Under the pieces are notes generated by a model, which saw nothing but the letters and a program-made list of their open reading frames with translations, ran no database searches and had not been told where the DNA came from. This document shows, one piece after another, positions 24,488 through 33,414 of a stretch of 64,000 nucleotides of DNA (positions within the stretch are counted from its first letter, which is position 1; every line of letters starts with the position of its first letter). The position numbers and the translations under genes were made by a program. This DNA comes from Falsiroseomonas tokyonensis. Lineage in GTDB: Bacteria > Pseudomonadota > Alphaproteobacteria > Acetobacterales > Acetobacteraceae. The stretch lies in contig NZ_JAFNJS010000001.1 in assembly GCF_019024325.1 (NCBI RefSeq), positions 62,001 through 126,000 of the forward strand, in the 5' to 3' direction.

Positions 24488-25713
24488 TGGGGCTGGGCTA
24501 TATCGGGCTGCCGGCGGCGGCGATGCTGGCCAGCCGGGGCCATTCGGTCATCGGCTGCGACACCGACCTTGGCGTTGTCGCCGCGGTGGCGGCGGGCCAG
24601 GCGCATTTCCGGGAGCCGGATCTGGACATGCTGCTGGCCGCGGCGGTGACCACCGGGCGGCTCACCGCCCAGGCGGTGCCGGCGCCCGCCGACGTCTTCG
24701 TCATTGCCGTGCCGACTCCGCTGGGCGCCGGGAACCGCCCCGATCTCAGCTGCGTGGAGGCGGCGACGGATGCCATCGCCCCCTTCCTGGCGCCGGGTAA
24801 CCTCGTGATCCTAGAATCCACCTGCCCGGTGGGCACGACGGAGGCGCTGGCCGGAAGGCTCGCTGCCGCCCGGCCGGATCTGTGTTTTCCCAGCCGCGGC
24901 GGCGCCGCCCCGCCCGGCTGCGTGCACCTGGCGCATTGCCCGGAACGGGTGCTGCCCGGCTCCATGCTGCGGGAGCTGGTGGCGAATGACCGCATCATCG
25001 GCGGCCTGACGCCGGCCTGCGCCGAACGCGCGCGGGCGCTTTACGCCGGCTTCGTCACCGGCCGGTGCTGGCTGACCGACAGCCGCACGGCGGAACTGGC
25101 CAAGCTGGCGGAGAACGCCTTCCGCGACCTGAACATCGCCTTCGCGAACGAGCTGGCCGGGATCTGCCGCGGGCTGGAGGTGGACCCCTGGGCCGCCATC
25201 GCGCTGGCCAACCGGCATCCGCGCGTGTCCATCCTGCGGCCCGGGCCGGGGGTGGGCGGGCATTGCATCGCCGTGGATCCCTGGTTCCTGGCCGAGGCCG
25301 CGCCGGACCACAGCCCGCTGATCCGCACCGCCCGCGCGGTGAATGAGGCGCGGCCGGGCCAGGTGGTGGCGGAAATCCGCGCCCTGGCGCCGCCGGGTGC
25401 GACCGTCGCCTGCCTCGGCCTGACCTACAAGGCGGATGTCGAGGATCTGCGCGCCAGCCCGGCACTGGCGATTGCGGAGGCACTGTCCCGCGAGGGGACG
25501 CGACGGGTGCTGTGCTGCGATCCGATGCTGCGCGCATTGCCGCCGCCGCTGGCCGGGCGGGCCGGGGTGGCGCTGGTGCAGCCGGAGGCGGCGCTGGCCG
25601 AGGCGGTTGTGCTGGCCATCCTGGTGCCGCATGCCGCCTTCCGGGCGCTGCCGCGCGCGGCCTTCGCGGGCCGCCTGGTGGTGGATGCGGTGGGGCTGCT
25701 GCAACCGGCTTGA
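24469..25713 (+). CDS. wecC: UDP-N-acetyl-D-mannosamine dehydrogenase
   Basis: 414 aa. It oxidises UDP-ManNAc to UDP-ManNAcA with NAD. The Rossmann start is LCVMGLGYIGLPAAAMLASRGH; ESTCPVGTTEAL, ENAFRDLNIAFANELA and the catalytic cysteine in GVGGHCIAVDPWFL (near residue 266) follow. The C-terminal UDP-binding domain has GLTYKADVEDLRASPA and ends in VVLAILVPHAAFRALPRAAF. GGGAGG lies 4-5 nt before ATG 24469. A fragment resembling this C-terminus lies at 27270. Confidence 0.93.
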   Translation: MQRLCVMGLGYIGLPAAAMLASRGHSVIGCDTDLGVVAAVAAGQAHFREPDLDMLLAAAVTTGRLTAQAVPAPADVFVIAVPTPLGAGNRPDLSCVEAATDAIAPFLAPGNLVILESTCPVGTTEALAGRLAAARPDLCFPSRGGAAPPGCVHLAHCPERVLPGSMLRELVANDRIIGGLTPACAERARALYAGFVTGRCWLTDSRTAELAKLAENAFRDLNIAFANELAGICRGLEVDPWAAIALANRHPRVSILRPGPGVGGHCIAVDPWFLAEAAPDHSPLIRTARAVNEARPGQVVAEIRALAPPGATVACLGLTYKADVEDLRASPALAIAEALSREGTRRVLCCDPMLRALPPPLAGRAGVALVQPEAALAEAVVLAILVPHAAFRALPRAAFAGRLVVDAVGLLQPA

Positions 25714-25841
25714 AAGCCTGGGCGGTGCGGCCCAACTGCTGCGGCGGTTCGGGCCCCTCTGGCGCCGCGCGGCTTCCGGGCGGCGGGCGTGATGTCGAAC
25801 CGGCCACGCGGCCTGGCCGCATGACTCGGAAGGGGTTCGAG

Positions 25842-26198
25842 ATGACCGCCACCCATCCCGCCAAGACGCTCCGCATCCTGGGCGCGCTGCTGCTGGCCAT
25901 TGGCCTCGCCGGCTATCTGCTGCCGGCGCCGCCGGTGCATTGGACCGCGCTGATCCCGGCGGGGCTTGGCGCGCTCGCCATTCTCGCCGCCTGGCAGAGG
26001 CCGCGACCGGCGCAGGTGACCGGGCTTGTCATCTGCGGCCTGGCGCTGTTCGGCGGCGGCTCCGCCCTGATGCAACTGCCCGCCCTGCTGTCGGGCGAGG
26101 CCGGCGCGGCCACCGCCTCTCGCGCCGCGACGGCGCTGGTGGCGCTGGGCGGAATCGCGGCGCTGGCCTGGCCGCGGCGCGCGGGCCCGGCTGCATGA
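25842..26198 (+). CDS. Small four-span membrane protein, unknown function
   Basis: 118 aa, not assigned to a family. From ATG 25842 (GGAAGGGG upstream) it reads MTATHPAKTLRILGALLLA and contains four short hydrophobic segments (ILGALLLAIGLAGYLL, WTALIPAGLGALAILAAW, VTGLVICGLALFGGG, ATALVALGGIAALAW). Its TGA overlaps the ATG of the antiporter gene (ATGA), so it may be an accessory to it. The 128 bp upstream of it hold no recognised element. Confidence 0.7.
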   Translation: MTATHPAKTLRILGALLLAIGLAGYLLPAPPVHWTALIPAGLGALAILAAWQRPRPAQVTGLVICGLALFGGGSALMQLPALLSGEAGAATASRAATALVALGGIAALAWPRRAGPAA

Positions 26199-27193
26199 GC
26201 ACCACCCTGCTGATCCTGGCTGGCCTCGTCCTGCTGGTGCTGGGCGGCGAGCTCTTCGTGCGCGGCGCGGTACGGATCGCGGAGCGGCTGGGCGTCTCGC
26301 CGCTGATGATCGGGCTGACCCTGGTGGGCTTCGGCACCTCGACGCCGGAGCTGGTGACCAGCGTGCAGGCCTCGCTCGCGGGGTCGCCGGGCATCGCGAT
26401 CGGCAATATCGTCGGCTCCAATATCGCCAATATCCTGCTGATCCTGGGCATCTCGGCGCTGGTCTTCCCCATCGCCGTCCCCTCCGCCGCCCTGCGACGG
26501 GACGGCATGCTGGGCGCCCTGGTGGCGGCGGCGCTGCTGGGGGTGGGGCTGTTCTGGACGCTGGACCGGATGGCGGGGGTGGTCTTCCTGCTGGGGCTGG
26601 CGGGCTACATCGCCTATGCCTGGCGGCAGGAAAGCGCCGCGACCGGCGACCACACGGCCGCCTTCGAGAAGGCGCAGGCCATGGAGGAGGTGCATCCGGG
26701 GGGCCTTGCCGTCCATGCGCCGATCGTCACCGACAATTTCTGGCGCGGCGTGCCGGCCTCGATCGGCTTCGTGGTGGTGGGGCTGGCGCTGGTGGTAGGC
26801 GGCGGCGGGCTGCTGGTGGAGGGTGCCACGGGGCTGGCCCGCAGCCTTGGCGTCTCCGAGAGCGTGATCGGCCTGACCATCGTGGCCGTCGGCACCTCGA
26901 TGCCCGAGCTCGTCACCTCCCTGGTCGCGGCCTTCCGGCGGCATGCGGATGTGGCGCTGGGCAATGTGCTGGGCTCCAATATCTACAACGTGCTCGGCAT
27001 CGGCGGCGCCACGGCGCTGATCGCGCCGACCGCGGTGCCGCCGGAGATCGCGGGCTTCGACATGTTCGTGATGCTCGGCGTGTCCCTGCTGCTGCTGGTG
27101 CTGGCGCGCAGCGGCTGGCGCATCGGGCGGCGGGAGGGGGCGCTGCTGGTGGCGCTCTATGCGGGCTACCTGGCCTGGAGCTGGCCGGCCTGA
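26195..27193 (+). CDS. Calcium/sodium antiporter, CaCA family (YrbG-like)
   Basis: 332 aa, about ten membrane spans. Both alpha repeats are intact: GFGTSTPELVTSVQASLAG with GNIVGSNIANILLILG in the first half, and AVGTSMPELVTSLVAAFR with GNVLGSNIYNVLGIGG in the second. These form the cation-binding core of inner-membrane exchangers using Na or H gradients. The His-containing loop between halves (HTAAFEKAQAMEEVHPGG) lies in the cytoplasm by family topology. It is coupled to the small membrane protein by ATGA. Confidence 0.92.
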   Translation: MSTTLLILAGLVLLVLGGELFVRGAVRIAERLGVSPLMIGLTLVGFGTSTPELVTSVQASLAGSPGIAIGNIVGSNIANILLILGISALVFPIAVPSAALRRDGMLGALVAAALLGVGLFWTLDRMAGVVFLLGLAGYIAYAWRQESAATGDHTAAFEKAQAMEEVHPGGLAVHAPIVTDNFWRGVPASIGFVVVGLALVVGGGGLLVEGATGLARSLGVSESVIGLTIVAVGTSMPELVTSLVAAFRRHADVALGNVLGSNIYNVLGIGGATALIAPTAVPPEIAGFDMFVMLGVSLLLLVLARSGWRIGRREGALLVALYAGYLAWSWPA

Positions 27194-27269
27194 TGGACCG
27201 CCGGGCTCGGCCGGGCGCGGCTTTGCCGCAGACTGCGGAGCCCGCACGGCATTGTGGCCACCCACCCCT

Positions 27270-27345
27270 GCGGATGTGCTCGCCATCCTGGTGCCGCACC
27301 GCGCCTTCCACGTGCTGGATCAGGCCGTGCTGCGCGGCCTTGGTC
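27270..27345 (+). pseudogene. Remnant of a UDP-sugar (wecC-like) dehydrogenase C-terminus
   Basis: The frame encodes ADVLAILVPHRAFHVLDQAV and then LRGLGRP, closely matching the C-terminal part of WecC at about 25610 (VVLAILVPHAAFRALPRAAF). Most bases agree over the first 40. It has no upstream catalytic part, no start and no ribosome binding site, so it is a decayed fragment of a paralogue. It lies in the 353-bp gap 27194-27546 between the antiporter and MFS genes; the rest of that gap shows nothing I recognise. Confidence 0.65.
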
Positions 27346-27546
27346 GCCCGGTTGACCCCGCGGCGCGGCCGTCCCTAACCTCGCGCCGCGGCCGGATCCC
27401 GGCCCGATGTCTGACCTGCTCGCGCCACTGCGCGGGGCGATGGAGGCGCTACACGGATGAAGCGCGGCGTGGCGTCGCAGGTGGTTTGACCGCGCCGCCC
27501 GGTCGGATGCAGTCTGTCGGACCCCGCCGCGGAGCGCTGGTCCGGC

Positions 27547-28773
27547 ATGCCTTCCCTTCCTGAGACGCCGCCACCCGGCCAGGATGCGCGCATCCTGGCG
27601 CTGATCGGCACCGGGCATTTCCTCAGCCATTTCTACATGCTGTGCCTGCCGCCGCTGTTCCTGGTCTGGCGCGAGGAATTCGACGTCTCCTTCGCCGCCC
27701 TCGGCCTGGCGGTGGCGCTGATGAGCGGCGTGACGGCGGCGCTGCAGACGCCGGTGGGCTTCCTGGTGGACCGGCACGGCGCGCGGCCCTTCCTGGTGGG
27801 CGGCGTGCTGCTGATGGCGCTGTCGATCGGCGCCATGGCTTTTGCCCCCGGCTACTGGGCCATCCTGCTGCTGGCGGTGCTGTCCGGTGTCGGCAATTCG
27901 GTGATTCACCCGGCGGATTACGCGATCCTCGGCGGGTCGATCCATCCGAGCCGCATCGGCCGGGCCTTTGCCATGCATACCTTCACGGGCAATCTCGGCT
28001 TCGCCGCGGGGCCGCCGGTGATCGCGGCCATGCTGCTGGTGATGGGCTGGCGGCCGGCGCTGCTGATCCTGGGCCTCATCGGCGTGCCGGTGGTGCTGGC
28101 CATCCTGTGGCAGAGCCGCATCCTGATGGACCAGGCCAAGCCCAAGGCCCGCCAGGCAGGCGGCCCGACCGGCCGCGAATTGCTGCTGTCGCGGCCCATC
28201 CTGCTGTTCTTCGGCTTCTTCCTGCTCTCGGCCATGGCGGGCACGGCGATCCAGGCCTTTTCCATCACCGTGCTGGGGGAGCTTTGGGGCACGCCGGTGG
28301 CCGTCGCCTCCCTGGCGCTGACCGGCTACATGATGGGCGCCACGGGGGGCGTGCTGGTGGGCGGCTGGTTCGCCGACCGGTCGAAGAAGCACCTGGCCTT
28401 CATCGTCGTGCTGACGCTGATTTCCGCCACGCTGCTGCTGGTGATGGGGCTGGTGCGGATGCCGGACTGGCTGCTGCCGCTGGTGGCGGGGGCGGCGGGG
28501 CTGGCGCTCGGTTCCTCCCGCACGCCGCGCGACGTGATGCTGAAGGACGCGATCCCGCCGGGGCAGATGGGCAAGGTGTTTGGCTTCGTCTCCTCCGGCC
28601 TTCCGCTTGGCGGGGCCATCACGCCTGTGCCCTTCGGCTGGCTGATCGACCTGGGCCAGGCGGCGCTGGTGCTGCCGCTGGCGGCCGCGCTGCTGCTGGC
28701 CTCCCTGCTCTGCATGGGGCAGGCGAAATCGGCGGCGCTGGCGGCGCGGCCGCTCGCGGTGCCGGCGGAGTAG
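27547..28773 (+). CDS. MFS transporter
   Basis: 408 aa with twelve predicted spans and the N-terminal motif A region as GFLVDRHGARPFLVGG. A charged loop (QSRILMDQAKPKARQAGG) divides the two six-span halves, and the second half repeats the motif as GGWFADRSKKHLAFI. The substrate is unknown. The following gene begins right after its TAG stop, so they are cotranscribed. Confidence 0.88.
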   Translation: MPSLPETPPPGQDARILALIGTGHFLSHFYMLCLPPLFLVWREEFDVSFAALGLAVALMSGVTAALQTPVGFLVDRHGARPFLVGGVLLMALSIGAMAFAPGYWAILLLAVLSGVGNSVIHPADYAILGGSIHPSRIGRAFAMHTFTGNLGFAAGPPVIAAMLLVMGWRPALLILGLIGVPVVLAILWQSRILMDQAKPKARQAGGPTGRELLLSRPILLFFGFFLLSAMAGTAIQAFSITVLGELWGTPVAVASLALTGYMMGATGGVLVGGWFADRSKKHLAFIVVLTLISATLLLVMGLVRMPDWLLPLVAGAAGLALGSSRTPRDVMLKDAIPPGQMGKVFGFVSSGLPLGGAITPVPFGWLIDLGQAALVLPLAAALLLASLLCMGQAKSAALAARPLAVPAE

Positions 28774-29421
28774 GTGGGCCGCTTCGACACGGCGCTGCAG
28801 GTCCTCGACCTTCTGGGCATCGCCGTCTTCGCCGCATCCGGCGCGCTGGTGGCCAGCCGCAAGCAGCTGGACGTGGTGGGCTTCGTGCTGATCGGCATGA
28901 TCACCGGCTTCGGCGGCGGCACGGTGCGCGACCTGCTGCTGGGGCGCACGCCGGTCTTCTGGCTGCGGCAGCCGGAACTGCCGGCCATCGCGGCGGTGGC
29001 GGCGCTGCTGGTCTTCTTCTTCGCGCATCGCATCGAGAGCCGTTTCAAGGCGCTGCTCTGGGCGGATGCGCTGGGGCTGGCGCTGTTCGCCGTGCTGGGC
29101 GCGGAGATCGCGCTGATCGCGGGGGCGGAGCCCTGGGCGGCGGTGCTGCTGGGCACCGTCACCGCCACCGTGGGCGGCATCATCCGCGATGTGGTCTGCA
29201 TGGAGCTGCCGCTGATCCTGCGCAAGGAGATCTATATCACCGCCGCCGCGGCAGCGGCCGCTGCCTATGTGGCGCTGCGGCTTGCGCCCCTGCCGCGCGA
29301 CCTTTCGCTGATGGCCGGCATCGCGCTGGGCTTCGGCATCCGCGCTGCCGCGATCTGGCGCGGCTGGTCGCTGCCGGCCTTCAAGCCGCGGCCGGCGCGG
29401 GATTATCCGGACGAGCGGTGA
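28774..29421 (+). CDS. TRIC-type cation channel family (UPF0126) protein
   Basis: 215 aa starting with GTG 28774, immediately after the MFS stop. Two homologous three-span units are visible, each with a glycine-rich turn: GMITGFGGGTVRDLLLGRTPVFWL and TVTATVGGIIRDVVCMELPLIL. Prokaryotic members form trimeric potassium-type channels in the inner membrane; ion specificity here is not shown. The seventh span ends near ALGFGIRAAAIW. Confidence 0.88.
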   Translation: MGRFDTALQVLDLLGIAVFAASGALVASRKQLDVVGFVLIGMITGFGGGTVRDLLLGRTPVFWLRQPELPAIAAVAALLVFFFAHRIESRFKALLWADALGLALFAVLGAEIALIAGAEPWAAVLLGTVTATVGGIIRDVVCMELPLILRKEIYITAAAAAAAAYVALRLAPLPRDLSLMAGIALGFGIRAAAIWRGWSLPAFKPRPARDYPDER

Positions 29422-29431
29422 GGCGCGCGCC

Positions 29432-29842
29432 TCAGCCGCAGTGGCGCGCGGCCTCCGCCGCCACGAAACCCTCGAATTCCGCCAGTTCCTCCCGCGCCTC
29501 GATCCAGTGCAGCGCGGCGCCTTCCGCATCGATACGGGCCATGCCCGCGATGACCCGGCCGGGGACCAGGGCGCTGGCGCGGCGATAGGCCAGTTCCTGG
29601 CCATTGGCGGCGATCCGCCAGGACAGGACGGGCAGCGGCCGGCAGGCGAAGAAGGCGCGCACCGCGATCAGCCCGCTGCCATCGGCGGCCAGCAGCAGCC
29701 GCGCATCCCCGGCCTCGCTGCGCAGCCGCGCCGTGCGGCCGATCCAGTCCGGAAAGGGCGGCACCCGGCCGCCGGCCCGCGCCTGTCCGGCGATCAGCAG
29801 GGCGGGCAGGCAGAGGGCGGCGCGACGCGGCAGGGCGGCCAT
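29432..29842 (-). CDS. Predicted secreted protein, unknown function
   Basis: 136 aa from ATG 29842 (a GTG at 29854 would add four residues; neither has a clear ribosome binding site). The N-terminus MAALPRRAALCLPALLIAGQARA is a signal peptide with cleavage after ARA. The mature part is small, with two cysteines (CRPLP and the C-terminal RHCG) that could pair in the periplasm. I do not recognise a family. It converges with the TRIC gene, 10 bp away. Confidence 0.65.
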   Translation of the reverse strand: MAALPRRAALCLPALLIAGQARAGGRVPPFPDWIGRTARLRSEAGDARLLLAADGSGLIAVRAFFACRPLPVLSWRIAANGQELAYRRASALVPGRVIAGMARIDAEGAALHWIEAREELAEFEGFVAAEAARHCG

Positions 29843-29927
29843 GGGCGGGCTCACGGCGGGTGACGAGGCGCGCAGCCTGCCAAAGCCGCGCCCCGGCGCA
29901 CAAGGTCTGTAACAATTCGGAACGGAA

Positions 29928-31040
29928 TTACCAGCCGTTCACCCGCTCCCACTCCGCCACCACCTGGCCGGTCTCGTCCAGCACATGGTAGCGGTCATGC
30001 GCCGCGGCCGTCAGGCAGACGTGGTTCGGTGCGACCCGCAGGCGCGTGCCGACCTTCAGCCGGTCAAGGTCGAGCGTGCCGCCCTCCGTCGCGCGGACCT
30101 CGCCATGCTCCTGGTGGACGCGCACCACCATGGCATCGCCGAGGCTCGGCTGGCCGGCGGCATCCAGCACGCGGCCGAACTTCCAGTCGCGTGGCGCGGT
30201 TTCGGTGCTGCGGTCCTTGGACAAAGCCAGGGCACCGGCATCCACCAGCACGGCATTGCGCGCGGGGTAGCGGCCGGTGACGCTGGTCAGCACGGTGACA
30301 GCAATATCCTCCAGCGGATGCACGCCGAGCTGCGCCTGCAGCAGGTCGCCCATCATGTAGACGCCGGCCCGCATCTCCGTGACGCCGTCCAGATGCGCGG
30401 CATACATGGCGGTGGGGGAGGCGCCGGCGGAGACGATCTTCACGGCATGCCCCGCCTCCCGCAGCCGGGTCGCGGCGCGGACGATGCCGGCGCGCTCGAT
30501 CTCCGCCAGCTCCGCCATCGCGGCCTCGCTGCGGCCGGCATAGGAATGGCCGGAATGGGAGAGCACGCCGGCGAGTTTTTTGCCGAGTGCGCCACCGATC
30601 TGCAGCAGCGCCTCGCTCTCCGGCGCCACGCCGGCGCGACCCTCGCCGATATCCACCTCGATCAGGGTGGGCAGGCGGCCGGGATGGGCGGCGATGGCCT
30701 GCGCCGTCTCCAGGTCATCCGTGATAATCTTGATCTGTCCGCCCTCGGCGTTCAGCGCGGCCACGGCGTCCAGCTTCGACGGCGTGATGCCGACGGCATA
30801 GACCTGGTCGCGGAAACCGAGCGCAGCAAAGTAGCGGGCCTCGGCGAGGGTGGAGACGGTGATGGGGCCGCCGCCCGGCGCGGCCAGCTGCGCCACCGCG
30901 GCCGATTTCGCGGTCTTCATATGCGGGCGCAGCTGCACGCCGGGATGCCGCCCGACGGCTTCCGCCATGCGCGCGATATTGCGCTTCAGGATGGGCAGGT
31001 CGAGCAGCAGGCAGGGGGTGGGCAGGTGATCCAGCGACAT
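29928..31040 (-). CDS. D-threonine aldolase-type PLP enzyme (DSD1 family)
   Basis: 370 aa. An alanine-racemase-like barrel with the PLP lysine in QLRPHMKTAKS (near residue 40), then a beta domain with the metal-site region ending NHVCLTAAAHDRYHVLD. Members split D-threonine or other 3-hydroxy-D-amino acids to glycine and an aldehyde, using PLP and a divalent metal. The ATG overlaps the stop of the threonine-synthase-like gene (ATGA), so the two act from one mRNA. Exact substrate is not determined. Confidence 0.87.
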   Translation of the reverse strand: MSLDHLPTPCLLLDLPILKRNIARMAEAVGRHPGVQLRPHMKTAKSAAVAQLAAPGGGPITVSTLAEARYFAALGFRDQVYAVGITPSKLDAVAALNAEGGQIKIITDDLETAQAIAAHPGRLPTLIEVDIGEGRAGVAPESEALLQIGGALGKKLAGVLSHSGHSYAGRSEAAMAELAEIERAGIVRAATRLREAGHAVKIVSAGASPTAMYAAHLDGVTEMRAGVYMMGDLLQAQLGVHPLEDIAVTVLTSVTGRYPARNAVLVDAGALALSKDRSTETAPRDWKFGRVLDAAGQPSLGDAMVVRVHQEHGEVRATEGGTLDLDRLKVGTRLRVAPNHVCLTAAAHDRYHVLDETGQVVAEWERVNGW

Positions 31041-32164
31041 CAGATGGCGACCCCCAGCAGTTCCGCGAATCGCGGCGTGGCCTTGAGGCCGGTGCCGGTC
31101 AGCACCACCACGCTGGTCTCCCGCTCCGCGATGCGGCCCTCGGCGCGCAATTTCGAAAAGGCGGCGGCGGCCTGGGCGCAGGTGGGCTCCACATAGAGGC
31201 CGGTGCGGGCCAAGGCGAGCGCGGCCTCGGCGATCTCCGCCTCCTCCAGCAGCACGGCGCCGCCCTGGCTTTCGCGCAGCGCGGTCAGGCATTCGGGCAG
31301 GCGGATCGGCTGGGCGATGGCGGTGCCCTCCGCGATGGTGGGCTGCGCCGCGACGGCCGGCAGGCCGAGCGCGGCGCGCGCGATCGGCCCGCAATTGGCC
31401 GGCTGTGCGGCCCAGATGCGGGGCAGCCGGCCGATCTGGCCGGCCCGCAGCAGCTCCGAGAATCCGAGCCAGCAGCCGAGCACGTTGGAGCCGGCGCCGC
31501 AGGGGACGATGACATTGTCGGGGACCCTGAAGCCCAGATCCTCCCAGAGCTCATAGGCGAGGGTCTTGGTGCCCTCCAGGAAGAAGGGCTGCCAGTTGTG
31601 GCTGGCGTAGAAAAGCTCCGCGGACTTCGCGAGCGCCGCATCGGCGCAGTCCTGGCGGCTGCCGGGGATCAGCTCGATGGCGGCGCCGGCTGCGCGGGAC
31701 TGCACGGTCTTGGCCGGGCTGGTGCTGGCGGGGACGAAGATGGTGGCCTGCATCCCACCCGCTGCCGCATAGGCGGATACCGCCGCGCCGCCATTGCCCG
31801 AGGAATCCTCCAGCACGGCCGAAACCCCCTGGTCGCGCAGCAGCGACAGCATCACACTGGCGCCGCGGTCCTTGAAGCTGCCGGTGGGCATGAACCATTC
31901 GCATTTCAGCAGCGCCGTGCCGCCCGGCAGGGCGCGTTCCACCAGCGGCGTGCAGCCCTCCCCCATGCTGATCGGTGCCTTGGGCCGCCAGGGCAGCGCG
32001 GCGGCGTAGCGCCAGATGCTGCGGGTGCCGGTCTCGATCTCGGCGCGGGACAGGCCCTGCCGCATCGTCAGCAGCAGGGGCGCCTGGTCGTCGCCGCACC
32101 AGCGGGGGGTGTCGAGCGGCCAGGTCCGGCCGCTGCGGGGGTCGAGGTAGAGTTGCGGGGTCAT
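31040..32164 (-). CDS. Threonine synthase-like PLP enzyme
   Basis: 374 aa, fold type II PLP enzyme. The PLP lysine sits in MPTGSFKDRGASVM (near residue 90); SSGNGGAAVSAYAAAGG binds the cofactor phosphate, and CGAGSNVLGCWLGF and VVVLTGTGLKATP complete the site. It could be threonine synthase or a threonine/diaminopropionate ammonia-lyase relative. GGGAGG lies about 7 nt before ATG 32164. Coupling to a D-threonine-aldolase-type gene suggests hydroxy-amino-acid catabolism rather than threonine synthesis; that is inference. Confidence 0.82.
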   Translation of the reverse strand: MTPQLYLDPRSGRTWPLDTPRWCGDDQAPLLLTMRQGLSRAEIETGTRSIWRYAAALPWRPKAPISMGEGCTPLVERALPGGTALLKCEWFMPTGSFKDRGASVMLSLLRDQGVSAVLEDSSGNGGAAVSAYAAAGGMQATIFVPASTSPAKTVQSRAAGAAIELIPGSRQDCADAALAKSAELFYASHNWQPFFLEGTKTLAYELWEDLGFRVPDNVIVPCGAGSNVLGCWLGFSELLRAGQIGRLPRIWAAQPANCGPIARAALGLPAVAAQPTIAEGTAIAQPIRLPECLTALRESQGGAVLLEEAEIAEAALALARTGLYVEPTCAQAAAAFSKLRAEGRIAERETSVVVLTGTGLKATPRFAELLGVAI

Positions 32165-32214
32165 GCCGCCATCCTCCCTTGCCCGCCCGGCCCCGGCAAG
32201 CGACCCTGCCACGC

Positions 32215-33315
32215 ATGACCCTCAACGACCCGGTGCTGCGCCTGGCAGCCGACCTCATCGCGATCGACAGCCGATCCAGCCTTTCGAACCTGCCGGTCGC
32301 CGACCGCATCGAGCAGGAGCTTTCGGGATTCGAGGTGGAGCGGCTGGACTATACGGACGCCAATGGCGTCGCGAAGCGTGTGCTGGTGGCCCATAAGGGG
32401 CCGCGCGGCGGCTATGCGCTGTCCGGCCACATGGACACGGTGCCGGCGACGGGGTGGGAGAGCGATCCCTGGGCGCCGCTTCTGGATGCGGACGGGCTGC
32501 TGCACGGCCTCGGCAGCGTCGACATGAAGGGCCAGGTGGCGGCCGCCATCATCGCCGCCCAGCGCGCACCCGCCGATGTCGGCGCCACGCTGCTGATCAC
32601 CACCGATGAGGAAACCACCAAGGCCGGCGCCCGCCGCATCGCCCGCGACAGCGCGCTTGCGAAATCGCTGAACCTGCAGGGCATCTTCGTGGTGGAGCCG
32701 ACCAGCCTGGTGCCGGTGCGCGGCCATCGCAGCCACATCGCCTTCACCGCGACGGCACATGGCGTGCAGGCGCATTCCTCCACCGGCAAGGGCACGAACG
32801 CGAACTGGAAGCTGCTGCCCTTCCTGGCCGCGATGCGCACGGTGCATGACGAGCTGCGCACGAACCCCGCGCTGCAGGATGCCGACTACGACCCTCCGTT
32901 CTCCGACTTCAACCTGATCCTCGACAACCACGGCACCGCGATGAACGTCACCGTCGCCAAGGCCACCGCCCAGATAAAATTCCGCTACAGCGCCAAGGTG
33001 GACCCGAAGCCCATCCTGCAGGCCGTGCGCCAGGCGGCGCGGGACGCCGGGGTGGAGCTGGCGGAGCAGATGGAGGGTTTTCCCCCCGAACTGCCGGCGG
33101 ACCACCCCTTCGTCGCCCGCGCCACGCGCCTGACCAACCGCGCCCCGCGCACCGCCCCCTATGGCACCGATGCCAGCGAGTTGCAGGCGCTGGCGCCCTG
33201 CGTGGTGCTCGGCCCGGGCGACATCGCCATGGCGCATACGCCGCGCGAATATGTGCGGGCGCAGGATCTTGTGGACGCCGTGCCGGTCTTCGGGCGGGCG
33301 CTGGCGGGCGCCTAG
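32215..33315 (+). CDS. M20-family deacetylase/peptidase (ArgE/DapE-like)
   Basis: 366 aa. Zinc ligands and catalytic residues of the M20 family are in place: SGHMDTVPATGW, LGSVDMKGQ, TTDEETTKAGAR (Glu-Glu) and FVVEPTSLVPV; the dimerisation domain includes HGVQAHSSTGKGTNAN. It ends with IAMAHTPREYV, carrying the last metal histidine. Such enzymes release acetyl or succinyl groups or peptides from amino acids. It is divergent from the threonine-synthase-like gene, 50 bp apart, and may share a control region with it. Confidence 0.87.
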   Translation: MTLNDPVLRLAADLIAIDSRSSLSNLPVADRIEQELSGFEVERLDYTDANGVAKRVLVAHKGPRGGYALSGHMDTVPATGWESDPWAPLLDADGLLHGLGSVDMKGQVAAAIIAAQRAPADVGATLLITTDEETTKAGARRIARDSALAKSLNLQGIFVVEPTSLVPVRGHRSHIAFTATAHGVQAHSSTGKGTNANWKLLPFLAAMRTVHDELRTNPALQDADYDPPFSDFNLILDNHGTAMNVTVAKATAQIKFRYSAKVDPKPILQAVRQAARDAGVELAEQMEGFPPELPADHPFVARATRLTNRAPRTAPYGTDASELQALAPCVVLGPGDIAMAHTPREYVRAQDLVDAVPVFGRALAGA

Positions 33316-33414
33316 GGCCATGGGAATGACAGTGGCGGCGATAGGAATTTCCCATTTCACCGGGGCGGCGGATCGTGGCATCCGGGCCCCGCGCCGGTTG
33401 AGGAAGGAGCTGCC

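Noticed and set aside
25714-25841. Remnant coding sequence (LLRRFGPLWRRA) between wecC and the small membrane protein
   Set aside because: The stretch is too short and compositionally biased to link to any family.
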